DNA from: Antrihabitans stalagmiti
GTDB taxonomy: Bacteria > Actinomycetota > Actinomycetes > Mycobacteriales > Mycobacteriaceae
Direction: 5' to 3'
NCBI RefSeq assembly: GCF_016482825.1
Contig: NZ_JAEMNV010000011.1
Coordinates: 160,292 to 224,291, forward strand
DNA: 64,000 nt
The notes under the pieces: generated by a model
Databases searched by the model: none
Told to the model about the DNA's origin: nothing
The model's input: only the letters and a program-made list of their open reading frames with translations
In this document: piece by piece, positions 17,960-26,390 of the stretch
How positions within the stretch are numbered: the first letter of the stretch is position 1
Layout: each line of letters opens with the position of its first letter
Made by a program: the position numbers and the translations under genes

Positions 17960-19114
17960 ATGTTCGAATACTTTCCCGGCAACTACGTATGGAACCTCGG
18001 CGTTGTCGCCGCACTCAACAGCGGCGGCACCATCGACGAGGTCGACCGCGCCTGTCGACCGATCCGCGACCTCGCTGCACAAGGCTCCGACGTCGGGACC
18101 AGCGAATTCATGGCTTCCTGGGCCGCCGTCGCCGGTCAGCTCGAAGGGCAGGCCGGGGAGGCCGAGAAGGCCGGACATCTGCGAACCGCCGGCCAAAAAT
18201 ACTTGCGCGCAGCCAATTACCTCGCCCAAGCCGAACGCATGTTGAGCGCCAAGGATTCCGGCCGCGCCGATGTCTACCGCCATTGCCTCGACTTGGTCGA
18301 AAAGACGTGGTCGCTCCTCGACCCCGCCACCACACGTGTCGAGGTTGCCTACGAAAATAGTTCGCTACCAGCCTATTTCACCAACGCCTCTCCCGACGGG
18401 TCCCCAGTTCCGGTGATGATCATGTGGAACGGGCTCGACAGCACCAAAGAACACATGTACACCTCCGGATTCGCTGCCGAACTCGCCGCCCGCGGCATCT
18501 CCACCCTCATGGTCGACTGCCCCGGCAGCGGCGAGGCACTGCGCCTGCGCGGCCTGACCGCACAAGTGGAGACCGAGCATTGGGCGAGCGCCTGCGTGGA
18601 CTACCTCGAGACCCGCACCGATATCCGCGCCGACCGCATCGGGATCGTCGGCTGGTCCCTCGGCGGTTACTACGCACCCCGGGCGGCGGCGTTCGAGAAG
18701 CGACTCGCTTTGTGCGTCGCGTGGGGGGCGAACCACAACTGGGGCGCGGTGCAGAAGCGGCGCCTCGACCGGGAAGGCGAAAACCCCGTGCCGCACTACT
18801 GGGACCACGTCATGTGGGTCTGGGGCGAGACCGACCTGGACACCTTCATCGCGAATACCGAGGCCGTGCACCTCGATAGTGTCGTGGAGAAGATCACCGC
18901 ACCGTTCCTCATCGCGCACGGCCAGAACGACCGACAGATCCCCGTCGAATACGCGCACCGCTCCTTCGACCAGGCCGTGAACAGCGCGAAACGCGAACTG
19001 CGCATCTTCACACCAGAGGAAGGCGCCACCGAACACATCGGACTCGACCACCTCCCCCACGTCGGCGCATACATCGCGGACTGGATCACCGATACCTTCG
19101 CGGAGCTGACATGA
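17960..19114 (+). CDS. Alpha/beta hydrolase, C-C bond hydrolase-like (DHPON hydrolase/FrsA type)
   Basis: The 384-residue protein has a helical N-terminal domain (about 1-120) and then an alpha/beta hydrolase domain. MIMWNGLDSTKEH forms the oxyanion region, GWSLGGYYAPR places the nucleophile Ser233, and HIGLDHLPHVG holds the catalytic His. This architecture matches 2,6-dihydroxypseudooxynicotine hydrolase and FrsA-like enzymes, which cut a carbon-carbon bond next to a ring ketone. The ATG at 17960 gives the family start. It overlaps the next gene by 4 bases. Use of an acylated dihydroxy-ring substrate is an inference. Confidence 0.85.
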   Translation: MFEYFPGNYVWNLGVVAALNSGGTIDEVDRACRPIRDLAAQGSDVGTSEFMASWAAVAGQLEGQAGEAEKAGHLRTAGQKYLRAANYLAQAERMLSAKDSGRADVYRHCLDLVEKTWSLLDPATTRVEVAYENSSLPAYFTNASPDGSPVPVMIMWNGLDSTKEHMYTSGFAAELAARGISTLMVDCPGSGEALRLRGLTAQVETEHWASACVDYLETRTDIRADRIGIVGWSLGGYYAPRAAAFEKRLALCVAWGANHNWGAVQKRRLDREGENPVPHYWDHVMWVWGETDLDTFIANTEAVHLDSVVEKITAPFLIAHGQNDRQIPVEYAHRSFDQAVNSAKRELRIFTPEEGATEHIGLDHLPHVGAYIADWITDTFAELT

Positions 19115-20100
19115 CGCCCGAAGAACTCGACCGCACCGATCCGGAGGCGGCGATCGCAGCAGCCGCAAAACGTGTCTCCAACTGGGGTCGGTGGGGTGGC
19201 GACGACGTCCGCGGCACCATGAACTTCCTCGACTCCGCGAAGCGGCGAGCGGCCGCCGACCTAGTCCGGACCGGTGAATCCTATTCTTTGTCACAGTCTT
19301 TCGACATGGACGGACCGCAGAAAGGGTGGCGGCGACGCACAAACCCCATCCACACCATGCTCGATACCGGCACCGACGCCGTTGCGGGAGCGCAAGGCTT
19401 CCCGCACGGCATCGGCGGCGCCGACGACGTCATCGCGATGCCTCTGCAGTGCTCCACGCAGTGGGACGGATTGGGTCATATCTTCGACCACGGTGTGGCC
19501 TGGAACGGCCGACCTGCAGACAAGGTGGTCACCAGTCTCGGCGACGCGGTCACCGGGATCGAGACCATCGCAGACGTGGTCAGCGGACGGGGTGTCCTCC
19601 TCGACGTCGGCCGCGTCGTCGGTAACTCGCTGGGTATGGGTGACGAGCTTCCGGACGGTTTCGCGATCACCGAGAACCACCTGCAGGACACCATCGCAGC
19701 CCAAGGATCGTCATCGACGGTAGGTCGCGGCGACATCGTCGTCGTGCGCACCGGACGACTGGCCCGCGCACGGCGCGATGGCTGGGGCGACTACGCCGGA
19801 GGAGATTCACCAGGCCTGTCGTTCACCACCGCCGACTGGCTACACCGCACCGAGATCGCAGCGATCGCCACCGACACCTGGGGTTTCGAAGTAAGACCCA
19901 ACGAATTCGACGTCGCCTTCCAACCATTGCATCAGGTCGCGATCCCGCACATCGGCCTCTTTCTCGGCGAGATGTGGGACCTTGACGCCCTGGCCGACGC
20001 TTGCGCAACAGACGGCGTGTACGACTTCTTCCTCACCGCCGCACCACTTCCCGTCACCGGGGCGGTCGGCTCACCGGTCAACCCGATCGCCGTTCGATGA
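19111..20100 (+). CDS. Cyclase family protein (kynurenine-formamidase-like hydrolase)
   Basis: The 329-residue protein fits the metal-dependent cyclase family: NWGRWGGDDVRGTMNFL near the start and QCSTQWDGLGHIFDHG at about 115-130, where His and Asp bind the metal. HQVAIPHIGLFLGEMW is near the end. Family members hydrolyse amides or lactones such as N-formylkynurenine. It is coupled by 4-base overlaps to the genes on both sides. Confidence 0.85.
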   Translation: MTPEELDRTDPEAAIAAAAKRVSNWGRWGGDDVRGTMNFLDSAKRRAAADLVRTGESYSLSQSFDMDGPQKGWRRRTNPIHTMLDTGTDAVAGAQGFPHGIGGADDVIAMPLQCSTQWDGLGHIFDHGVAWNGRPADKVVTSLGDAVTGIETIADVVSGRGVLLDVGRVVGNSLGMGDELPDGFAITENHLQDTIAAQGSSSTVGRGDIVVVRTGRLARARRDGWGDYAGGDSPGLSFTTADWLHRTEIAAIATDTWGFEVRPNEFDVAFQPLHQVAIPHIGLFLGEMWDLDALADACATDGVYDFFLTAAPLPVTGAVGSPVNPIAVR

Positions 20101-20879
20101 CGCAACGCCTAGCGGGCAAAGTCGCACTGATCACGGGCACCGCCCGATGCCAAGGTCGTGCGGCGGCCCTCCTTTTCGCGTCCGAAGGCGCGACCGTTGT
20201 CGGCTGCGATCTCGACGAGGCGGACTCCTTGGCGACCGCCGAACTGGTCGAACAGTCAGGCGGGAGCTTCGAGTCGACCGCACCGTTGAACCTCACCGAC
20301 GAGCGCGCGGTCGGACAGTGGGTCGATGGGGCCGCCGCTAGGTTCGGCGGGATCGACATCCTCTACGCCAGCGCCGCCGCCACCCGCTTCGCACCCTTGG
20401 AAGCCGTCACTGTCGAAGATTGGCACTTCGTGTTGCGGCACGAACTCGACGTAGCGCTCCTCCCCATCCAGCACGCCTGGAAACACTTGAAGAAATCGAG
20501 CGCGCCGGCAGTCGTGCTCGTCGGATCCACCGCAGGTCTCACCGGATCCATGACCAACCATCGCGTCGCGCACTCCGTCACCAAGGGCGGCATCATCGCC
20601 CTGACCAAGCAACTGGCCGCCGAAGGTGCGCCACACGGTATCCGGGTCAACTGCGTCAGCCCGGGCATGATCCGCACCCCCGCCACGACCGCGGACCTCC
20701 TCGCCTCCGACCACCCCATGCGCACCATCGCCCGACACATCCCGCTCGGACAGATCGGTGATGCGAACGAGGTGGTCAAATGCTCACTCTTCCTCGCCTC
20801 CGACGATGCCTCCTACGTCACCGGAGCCAATCTCGTCGTCGACGGCGGATGGTCCGCAGTCCTGCCGGGAAGCTGGTAG
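20097..20879 (+). CDS. SDR-family protein with altered catalytic residues
   Basis: This 260-residue protein aligns along its whole length with classical SDRs and ends with the standard ASDDASYVTGANLVVDGG. Key positions differ. The cofactor loop reads TGTARCQG (residues 13-20) with Cys18 for a conserved Gly. The NNAG motif reads ASAA. The catalytic Tyr is His159 (HSVTK), while Ser144 and Lys163 remain. It may use another general acid, act as a structural partner, or be inactive. It is the last gene of the ring-cleavage operon and starts by 4-base overlap. Confidence 0.85.
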   Translation: MTQRLAGKVALITGTARCQGRAAALLFASEGATVVGCDLDEADSLATAELVEQSGGSFESTAPLNLTDERAVGQWVDGAAARFGGIDILYASAAATRFAPLEAVTVEDWHFVLRHELDVALLPIQHAWKHLKKSSAPAVVLVGSTAGLTGSMTNHRVAHSVTKGGIIALTKQLAAEGAPHGIRVNCVSPGMIRTPATTADLLASDHPMRTIARHIPLGQIGDANEVVKCSLFLASDDASYVTGANLVVDGGWSAVLPGSW

Positions 20880-20982
20880 TCGATCGCCTCTGCTCGACTG
20901 ACACCAGCTTGCGGCAATGCGGATGGTCGGTCGATCACCGCGCTTCGATACTTTGCAGCGGGGATCGTCTGGGTGCCCCGAG

Positions 20983-22119
20983 TCAGACAGACGACAACAA
21001 CAGCGCACGATCCCAACTCGGGTCGATGTCGGTCGCCGCGGCGAGCAGCGCGAGCGCCACGCCGGCCTGTCCGTTGAGAATGCCCGGAGTGTCGGGCAAC
21101 GGGCCGGATTCGGCTTCGCGCAGCAGGCGGAGCACCCACTCCCGCGCTACGGGTGCGACGGACTCGTCGAAACCCGCGAGCCTGCCCATTGCGTGCGCGA
21201 CGCCTGCAGTTCCGTGACACAGCCCGAGGCCGGTCACACCCGATGTCTCGTGGGGCCTCGCGGCCGCGGCCGCGGCGGCACGGGACGCGGCCTGCCCGAT
21301 CGTGGGGTCCGCCAACACGTCGGTTGCGGCAGCAAGCGCAAGTGCCGCACCGGCGTCGCCGTAACACCACGCCACCTGGGTCGGTGCCGGCTGCACGCCC
21401 GGCTCGATCGTCGCAGGGTAGCGACTGTCGGACGAGGTGAGCGGAAACTCGTGTGCGAGAAGACTTTGCGCCGCCGAGGCAGCAAGGGCGCGGGCCAGAT
21501 CGTCGCCCGGCCGCGCCGCCGCACTCGTCAGCGCGAGCACTCCCGGCACCCCGTGCGCCAGACCGAGGTCGACGTACCGCGGGGGCCGTTGCGAGGCGGG
21601 GCCGAACAACGTCAGGGTGTCGGTCACCCAGTCGTCGGCAGCGACCTCGCACAGTCGCGCGAGCACCGTATCCAGGCAGCCCCCGCCGGCCTCCAATGTG
21701 TAGACCCCGACGCCGACCAACCCGTAGAGCAGTTCCCACGGACCGGCCCACTCCGCGAGCAGTGGGAGCACCAGGTTGTCCATGTCGCCGGACGTCGGTT
21801 TCACGCCCGCGAGCCGGTCGAAGTGCGCGCCGACCCACCCGACACCGCACGCCCCGGCGGCGAGGCTGATACCCGCGGCAGCAGGGTCTGCGCTGAGCGC
21901 GTCGTAGGCGGAGCCGAGGAAATCGTCGGCGGTCGACCCGTCGTCGCCGGTCGCAAGCGAGACGTAGGCGAGTGCGAGTGCGATTCCCGCCGAACCGTCA
22001 CACAGTGACGGATTGAGCGCGTCGGGACGAAGCGACCGCAACCGCTGCGCGATGTCATCGACGACCCGCAACGCACGGTCGCGTTCGTCAGTGCGTAGCA
22101 GCCCGTGCCACGGCGACAT
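20983..22119 (-). CDS. Lanthionine synthetase C-family cyclase (LanC)
   Basis: The 378-residue protein has the LanC alpha/alpha toroid with repeated Gly-rich motifs (LCDGSAGIALAL, GLAHGVPGVLAL, ILNGQAGVALAL). The zinc ligands are Cys252 (WCYGDAG) and Cys301-His302 (CHGTAGVAHA). LanC enzymes add Cys thiols to dehydrated Ser/Thr to close lanthionine rings. The ATG at 22119 was used, 4 bases after the sigma factor stop; an ATG at 22134, overlapping that gene, would add five residues. It is the last gene of the lanthipeptide operon. No LanM-type dehydratase domain is fused to it. Confidence 0.93.
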   Translation of the reverse strand: MSPWHGLLRTDERDRALRVVDDIAQRLRSLRPDALNPSLCDGSAGIALALAYVSLATGDDGSTADDFLGSAYDALSADPAAAGISLAAGACGVGWVGAHFDRLAGVKPTSGDMDNLVLPLLAEWAGPWELLYGLVGVGVYTLEAGGGCLDTVLARLCEVAADDWVTDTLTLFGPASQRPPRYVDLGLAHGVPGVLALTSAAARPGDDLARALAASAAQSLLAHEFPLTSSDSRYPATIEPGVQPAPTQVAWCYGDAGAALALAAATDVLADPTIGQAASRAAAAAAARPHETSGVTGLGLCHGTAGVAHAMGRLAGFDESVAPVAREWVLRLLREAESGPLPDTPGILNGQAGVALALLAAATDIDPSWDRALLLSSV

Positions 22120-22123
22120 CGGT

Positions 22124-22870
22124 TCAGGCCGCATCGCTGAGAATGGTGTCGGCGTTGAAGACGCTGCGCCGATAGTCGTCACAGCGCGAGCACGATTCGA
22201 TATGGCGCGCAACGCGTTTGCGGAGCAGGACGGTGAACTTCCCGTCCGAACCGGCGAGCGTCGCGGCAAGCGTGGCGCAGCCGTTGTGCTCGGCCCGGCG
22301 CGCAACCAACAGCGCGCCGATGGATCGCGCGACAGTAGCGCGCACCCGCTGCAACATCTTCTTGGCCGAATCATGGCTTATACCAAGGGCGTTCGCCAGC
22401 TCCGGACCCGTAAGGCCCTGCTGGTAGGCGAGCTCGAGCACTCGACGATCCCGCTCCGACAAGCCATCTGTGGCCTGAGTCAGCAAGTTCGCCAGCTCGT
22501 TTCGTGACGCGACGGCGAACGGGTCCGGCTCGGACGACGGACTGTCGGCGACCTCGTCGCACGCGGCTTCACGGTTGCGATGACGCAGGGCGCGCAACGC
22601 GTTCCGGCGAACGATCGAATACAGCCACGGTGCCAGCCTGTCCGGGTCCCGCAGCTTCGGCAGTTCCACCGCCGCAGCACAGAAGGCGTCGTGGACACAG
22701 TCGGCGGCGAGGTGGTGATCGCGCACGACGGTCACGCAATAGTTTTGCAGCCGAACGGAATAGCGTTGATAGATCGCTGCGAACGCGGCGCGGTCACCTG
22801 CAGCGGCTGCAATGGCCAGGTCGGCGTCGTTGCGACACTCGCCGTTGGGCCGTCCGGATGTCGATGTCAT
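22124..22870 (-). CDS. ECF-type RNA polymerase sigma factor with a C-terminal zinc-finger motif
   Basis: The 248-residue protein has sigma region 2 (AAFAAIYQRYSVRLQNYC, then AADCVHDAFCAA and APWLYSIVRRNALR) at about 28-95. Region 4 (LSERDRRVLELAYQQGLTGP, ALGISHDSAKKML) is at about 137-185. A tail carries HIESCSRCDDYRR, His223-x3-Cys227-x2-Cys230, the pattern of zinc-binding anti-sigma domains that normally sit on a separate protein. It lies between the precursor and lanC genes. ECF factors control some actinobacterial lantibiotics, such as microbisporicin. The ATG at 22870 has no clear ribosome site. Confidence 0.85.
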   Translation of the reverse strand: MTSTSGRPNGECRNDADLAIAAAAGDRAAFAAIYQRYSVRLQNYCVTVVRDHHLAADCVHDAFCAAAVELPKLRDPDRLAPWLYSIVRRNALRALRHRNREAACDEVADSPSSEPDPFAVASRNELANLLTQATDGLSERDRRVLELAYQQGLTGPELANALGISHDSAKKMLQRVRATVARSIGALLVARRAEHNGCATLAATLAGSDGKFTVLLRKRVARHIESCSRCDDYRRSVFNADTILSDAA

Positions 22871-22984
22871 AAAAGAAATGGTCGCCGAACTTGGCTGGTC
22901 GCAGAATCTCCCCAACACCAGAATCAACCCCCTGACAGGGAAGGTTTTCCTATCCGCGCGGCAAGTAACGTCGCGCACACGACG

Positions 22985-23016
22985 ACCGCCCCATGACCGT
23001 GGGGCCATGGGGCGGT
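22985..23016 (-). terminator. Stem-loop after the lanthipeptide precursor gene
   Basis: Positions 22985-22995 and 23006-23016 are perfect 11-base complementary arms around a 10-base loop, 44 bases past the precursor stop. There is no T-run. It may protect the short precursor mRNA or reduce read-through into the sigma factor gene, so that more precursor than enzyme is made (inference). Confidence 0.55.
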
Positions 23017-23059
23017 GGGGGGTGCGTCGACTTCACTCAGGATTCAGACCGGCGAACCA

Positions 23060-23209
23060 CTACTTGGTCTTGCACTTGTCGGACGTCGCGCACTGGGTGC
23101 CGTGCTCGGAGAACTTGGGCTTGCCGCCGTGTGCGGTCCGCAACTCGTCGACCGTCAGCGAACGGATGCTGCTGCGACGAAGGGCAAGCTTCTCACTGTT
23201 GGTGTTCAT
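23060..23209 (-). CDS. Lanthipeptide precursor peptide (LanA-like)
   Basis: This 49-residue gene begins at an ATG with AAGGAG 6 bases upstream. Residues 1-29 form a leader: EKLALRRSSIRSLTVDELRT then AHGG. This is the pattern of class I lanthipeptide leaders with a double-glycine site for C39 peptidases. The remaining 20 residues are the core, with Cys at core positions 11 and 17, Ser at 5 and 14 and Thr at 9, 13 and 19. That allows at most two lanthionine or methyllanthionine rings. The core has several Lys residues and should be cationic. It lies directly downstream of lanB. A longer open frame from 23272 has no ribosome site at its start. Confidence 0.88.
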   Translation of the reverse strand: MNTNSEKLALRRSSIRSLTVDELRTAHGGKPKFSEHGTQCATSDKCKTK

Positions 23210-23343
23210 TTCTTCTCCTTGGGGTGTTGTGTCGGCGTTGCCCCCGTGGGCCTCGCTCATAGGTAAGAGCATCGAATCGGTCTGGGGGAGACAATTTTTT
23301 CGCGAATCTTTTTGCTAACCAATGCTTTTGACGAGTCATCAGG
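23210..23343 (-). promoter_or_regulatory. AT-rich gap holding the probable precursor promoter
   Basis: This 134-base gap between lanB and the precursor gene is the largest inside the operon and is AT-rich around 23285-23330. It probably contains a separate promoter for the precursor gene. A TTGTCT hexamer is visible on the minus strand near 23293, but no convincing -10 box at the right distance, so the promoter type is open. Confidence 0.35.
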
Positions 23344-26300
23344 CTACGCCGAACCTCGCGCGAGCCGGCTGACGTAGTAGCGGTCGAGGAAGCTCAGCAG
23401 GACAAGTTCGTGGGTACGCGCAGCCGAGCGGAGCAGCCGCACAGCGTTCAGGTGACTGATGCTGTGCACGACGTCGAGGTACGGCGCCGTCAACTCCTCA
23501 CCCCGCGCGGCCAACTCGGCCAGCAGCGGCGTCAACCCAACCGATCGTCCCCGGAACACCTCGCGCACAGGCTCGTACGGATGATCGACGGTGTCGTCGA
23601 GAAGCCGGGTGAGATCCGCCCGCTCGGTGCGCCAACGCGCACCGATGCCCGGGTCGAGCCCAGGAGCGTTCGGGTATTCGGTTCGGTATCGGGCGGCGGC
23701 GTCCCTGACCCAGGCGCGCCGAGCCGCGATGTCGAGCCCGGCGTCGGCCAGCAGCCGATCGGTCGCATACAGGCACAGCTTCCACCGCGCATCGGCGTCG
23801 CCGTCCAGCATGCCCAGCGCCGCAACCACGGCAACGCTGTCGACCGAATGGATCTGCTCGGCAAGCTCGATGCCGACCCCGCCGCCGTAGCGTTCGACCT
23901 CGCGTTGGTAGGTATCGACCACGATCTTCCAGACGGTGCCGTCCTCGATCCGCGGTGCCAGCGCATCGGACAGGGCGGGCATCGCCGTGCCGAGCAGCGC
24001 CGACGGTTCGCCGTGCAGGCGAATCCGCAGGTGGTGGTCGGGGTCGCCGTAGCGAAGGAAGAACCACCGATCCACGATGCCCGCATCGGCGAGTCCGGCG
24101 AGCACAGGTCCGAGAGTGCCGGTCAGCACGCGGTCCGCTGTCGCCGTCCCGGTGTAGACCTTGAGGTAAAGCCACTCGCTGCCGGGTGTGAAGGTTCGAC
24201 GCACGGCGGGCGCGGTGCTGCGTGGCCGGTCCTCGTTGGCCGCCACGGGCTCGGCGCGGCGCACGAACGGGACGATCAGTTCCTGCTCGAAACGACCTTG
24301 CGGGCCCTCTGCCACGCCGGTCGACAGAACCTCCTCGATAAGCGCTGACTTACGGCCGCGCAACACCTTTGCAGCCATGGCCGTCAACGCAGCGCTGGCG
24401 GTATCGACGTACAGCCGGTTGTCACCGTCGACGATGAGCAGTTCGGTCGGCAGGCCGCGGCCGCTGCTCACAGCGGCCCAACCGGCGAGCAGGTCACCGC
24501 CTGTCACAGTGGCGATCTCAGCCGCCGACAGACGCCAGCGGGCACGGCTGAGCACCACGCGACCCGCGGTAACCTTTGGCAGCCACGGCGCCGACTTGCA
24601 CGCACCCCAGTCCCAGCCGAAGGCATCGGCTACGCCATCGCCGGGCAGTGCCGCAAGGAACCGGTAGACCCCGAAGCCACGCCATGCGGCGTTGTGCGCG
24701 GTCGTCAGGCGGGGTCGCACTTCGGCGCCCAGACGCGGGCAGAACAGGACGATCCGGTCGCCGTCGAGGCGCACGGTCAGCTCGTCGACGCTGATCTGCC
24801 GGTCCGCAGGCGCGCCCGAGCGGCCGAGCAGGATCAGCTCGTGGTCCCGCAGCACCGGGCGGGTCAGGATGTTGCCGATGCGCCCCTCGGGCAGATGGAC
24901 CAATTCGGCGAACACGACGCCGGGCGCATGGGCTTCTTCGGCGCTCAGGTGCTTACGAACCGCCTGCTCCAGCGCGGCGTCGCCGTGACAGAACCGCCCG
25001 AGCAGTTCTGCGCCGGACGGACCGCAGACGCTCTCGATCTCGACGCCGTCGGCGAGCAGGTTCGCGCTCACCGCGAAGGCGTCGGGCAACGGCAACCGCG
25101 TGGGTATTTCCAGCCGCTTGATCAGGTCGGGATCGAGTTCGACACTGGTGGAACCACTTTCGCGGGCGCGGAGCAGCAGGTCGAGGAGCACCGTGTCGCG
25201 CTCGCTGAATTCGGACGGCTGTACTTCACCACCGAGGTCGAGGCCGGCGAGCAGCGGTGATTCGTCGGAGGCAGGATGGTGCGACCGGTCGAAGCCGATG
25301 CCTAGTTCCTCGTCGAGCGCCTCCATCAGCGGAACCTCGCGGTTCTCGTAGCGTGCCGCGAAATCTGCCTTGAAACGCGTGAGTGCTGGATCCTCGGAAT
25401 TCGCGGAAACCTTGTGCAGCAGCGTCGATCCCATGGTGATCAGCTCGACGATGTCGGCGCCGAGCCGCAGGCCTGACCCCGCGCGATGCAGGTCCACCTG
25501 GATCAGGTGCGCGTCGTTGCCATCGGCGAACTCGCGCAGCGTCGCCGTGGCGGATTCGTAGGACGAGAGCGGGTTGCCGATCCCCGCCGCGTCCAGTGCG
25601 GCAAGGTCGTTCGATACCCGAGCCAGCGCAGCCACCGTGGAATCGTGCCCACGCAGGGACTCCAGGACGTGTGCCAGCGGCTCGGGGCCCGTCACCGTCG
25701 GCTCGGCCACTGGCGTGAGCACCTTCGCCTCGACGAGCGCGTCGACGTAGTCGCGTGCCTCGTCGAGATCGACTTCCACCGTGGCCGCGACAGCCTTGGC
25801 GACATCGTCGACCACGGCACCACCCGTCGCCGCAGTGAGAGCACACCGCAACGGGGCGTCGTCCTCGACGACAACCAAATGGTGTGTGCGACGGCCCTTC
25901 TGGAGTCGGCTCTCGATCAACCGCAGCGCGCCCGCCGCGTGATAGCGACTGGAGTTGGGTTCGACCACCATCGAAGGTCGCGTCGCCGGATCGGCGACGA
26001 GCCGCTCGACGAGTGTGGTGAGCACCTCGGTGTCCGGCCTGCTGCGCCGGGTCGTGCCGTCGGGTCCGTCGACCAGCAGGGTCGTATCGGCTCCGATCGT
26101 ACCGAGCGCGCAGCCGGCGAAAAGTCCGAAAGGCGTTGCCCGGGTGCACATCCGCACGAGGTAGGCGGTCACCGAGGCGACGACTCGGTCGTCCGGATCG
26201 TCAGCGTCGAGCCGCCGCAGCAGCGCTGGTGACGCCAGATGCAGCGCCTCCCGCACGTCCGCGCGTGAAACCATTGTGCGCCAATAGGTCTGGTCGGCAC

Positions 26301-26376
26301 GCAGCTTGTCCAGTTCTTCGAGTGGCAGCAGTGGAGCACGCATCACGAAGAAGTCGGCGGCGAAAGATTCAGGCAT
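23344..26376 (-). CDS. Full-length class I lanthipeptide dehydratase (LanB)
   Basis: The 1010-residue protein combines the Lant_dehydr_N region (FFVMRAPLLPLEELDKLRAD at the start, RMCTRATPFGLFAGCALG near 90) with a C-terminal SpaB_C elimination domain from about residue 730 (WLYLKVYTGTATADRVL, then WFFLRYGDPDHHLRIRLHG). Enzymes of this type glutamylate Ser/Thr of a precursor using glutamyl-tRNA and then eliminate glutamate to give Dha/Dhb. Both halves are on one chain, unlike the split enzymes of thiopeptide clusters. The ATG at 26376 has GGGAG 8 bases upstream. It starts 14 bases after the transporter stop. Confidence 0.92.
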   Translation of the reverse strand: MPESFAADFFVMRAPLLPLEELDKLRADQTYWRTMVSRADVREALHLASPALLRRLDADDPDDRVVASVTAYLVRMCTRATPFGLFAGCALGTIGADTTLLVDGPDGTTRRSRPDTEVLTTLVERLVADPATRPSMVVEPNSSRYHAAGALRLIESRLQKGRRTHHLVVVEDDAPLRCALTAATGGAVVDDVAKAVAATVEVDLDEARDYVDALVEAKVLTPVAEPTVTGPEPLAHVLESLRGHDSTVAALARVSNDLAALDAAGIGNPLSSYESATATLREFADGNDAHLIQVDLHRAGSGLRLGADIVELITMGSTLLHKVSANSEDPALTRFKADFAARYENREVPLMEALDEELGIGFDRSHHPASDESPLLAGLDLGGEVQPSEFSERDTVLLDLLLRARESGSTSVELDPDLIKRLEIPTRLPLPDAFAVSANLLADGVEIESVCGPSGAELLGRFCHGDAALEQAVRKHLSAEEAHAPGVVFAELVHLPEGRIGNILTRPVLRDHELILLGRSGAPADRQISVDELTVRLDGDRIVLFCPRLGAEVRPRLTTAHNAAWRGFGVYRFLAALPGDGVADAFGWDWGACKSAPWLPKVTAGRVVLSRARWRLSAAEIATVTGGDLLAGWAAVSSGRGLPTELLIVDGDNRLYVDTASAALTAMAAKVLRGRKSALIEEVLSTGVAEGPQGRFEQELIVPFVRRAEPVAANEDRPRSTAPAVRRTFTPGSEWLYLKVYTGTATADRVLTGTLGPVLAGLADAGIVDRWFFLRYGDPDHHLRIRLHGEPSALLGTAMPALSDALAPRIEDGTVWKIVVDTYQREVERYGGGVGIELAEQIHSVDSVAVVAALGMLDGDADARWKLCLYATDRLLADAGLDIAARRAWVRDAAARYRTEYPNAPGLDPGIGARWRTERADLTRLLDDTVDHPYEPVREVFRGRSVGLTPLLAELAARGEELTAPYLDVVHSISHLNAVRLLRSAARTHELVLLSFLDRYYVSRLARGSA

Positions 26377-26390
26377 TACAGAACTCCCAA

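Noticed and set aside
23210..23272. A longer precursor starting at 23272
   Set aside because: The extra 21 residues include a second Gly-Gly by chance, and the start lacks a ribosome site, while 23209 has AAGGAG.
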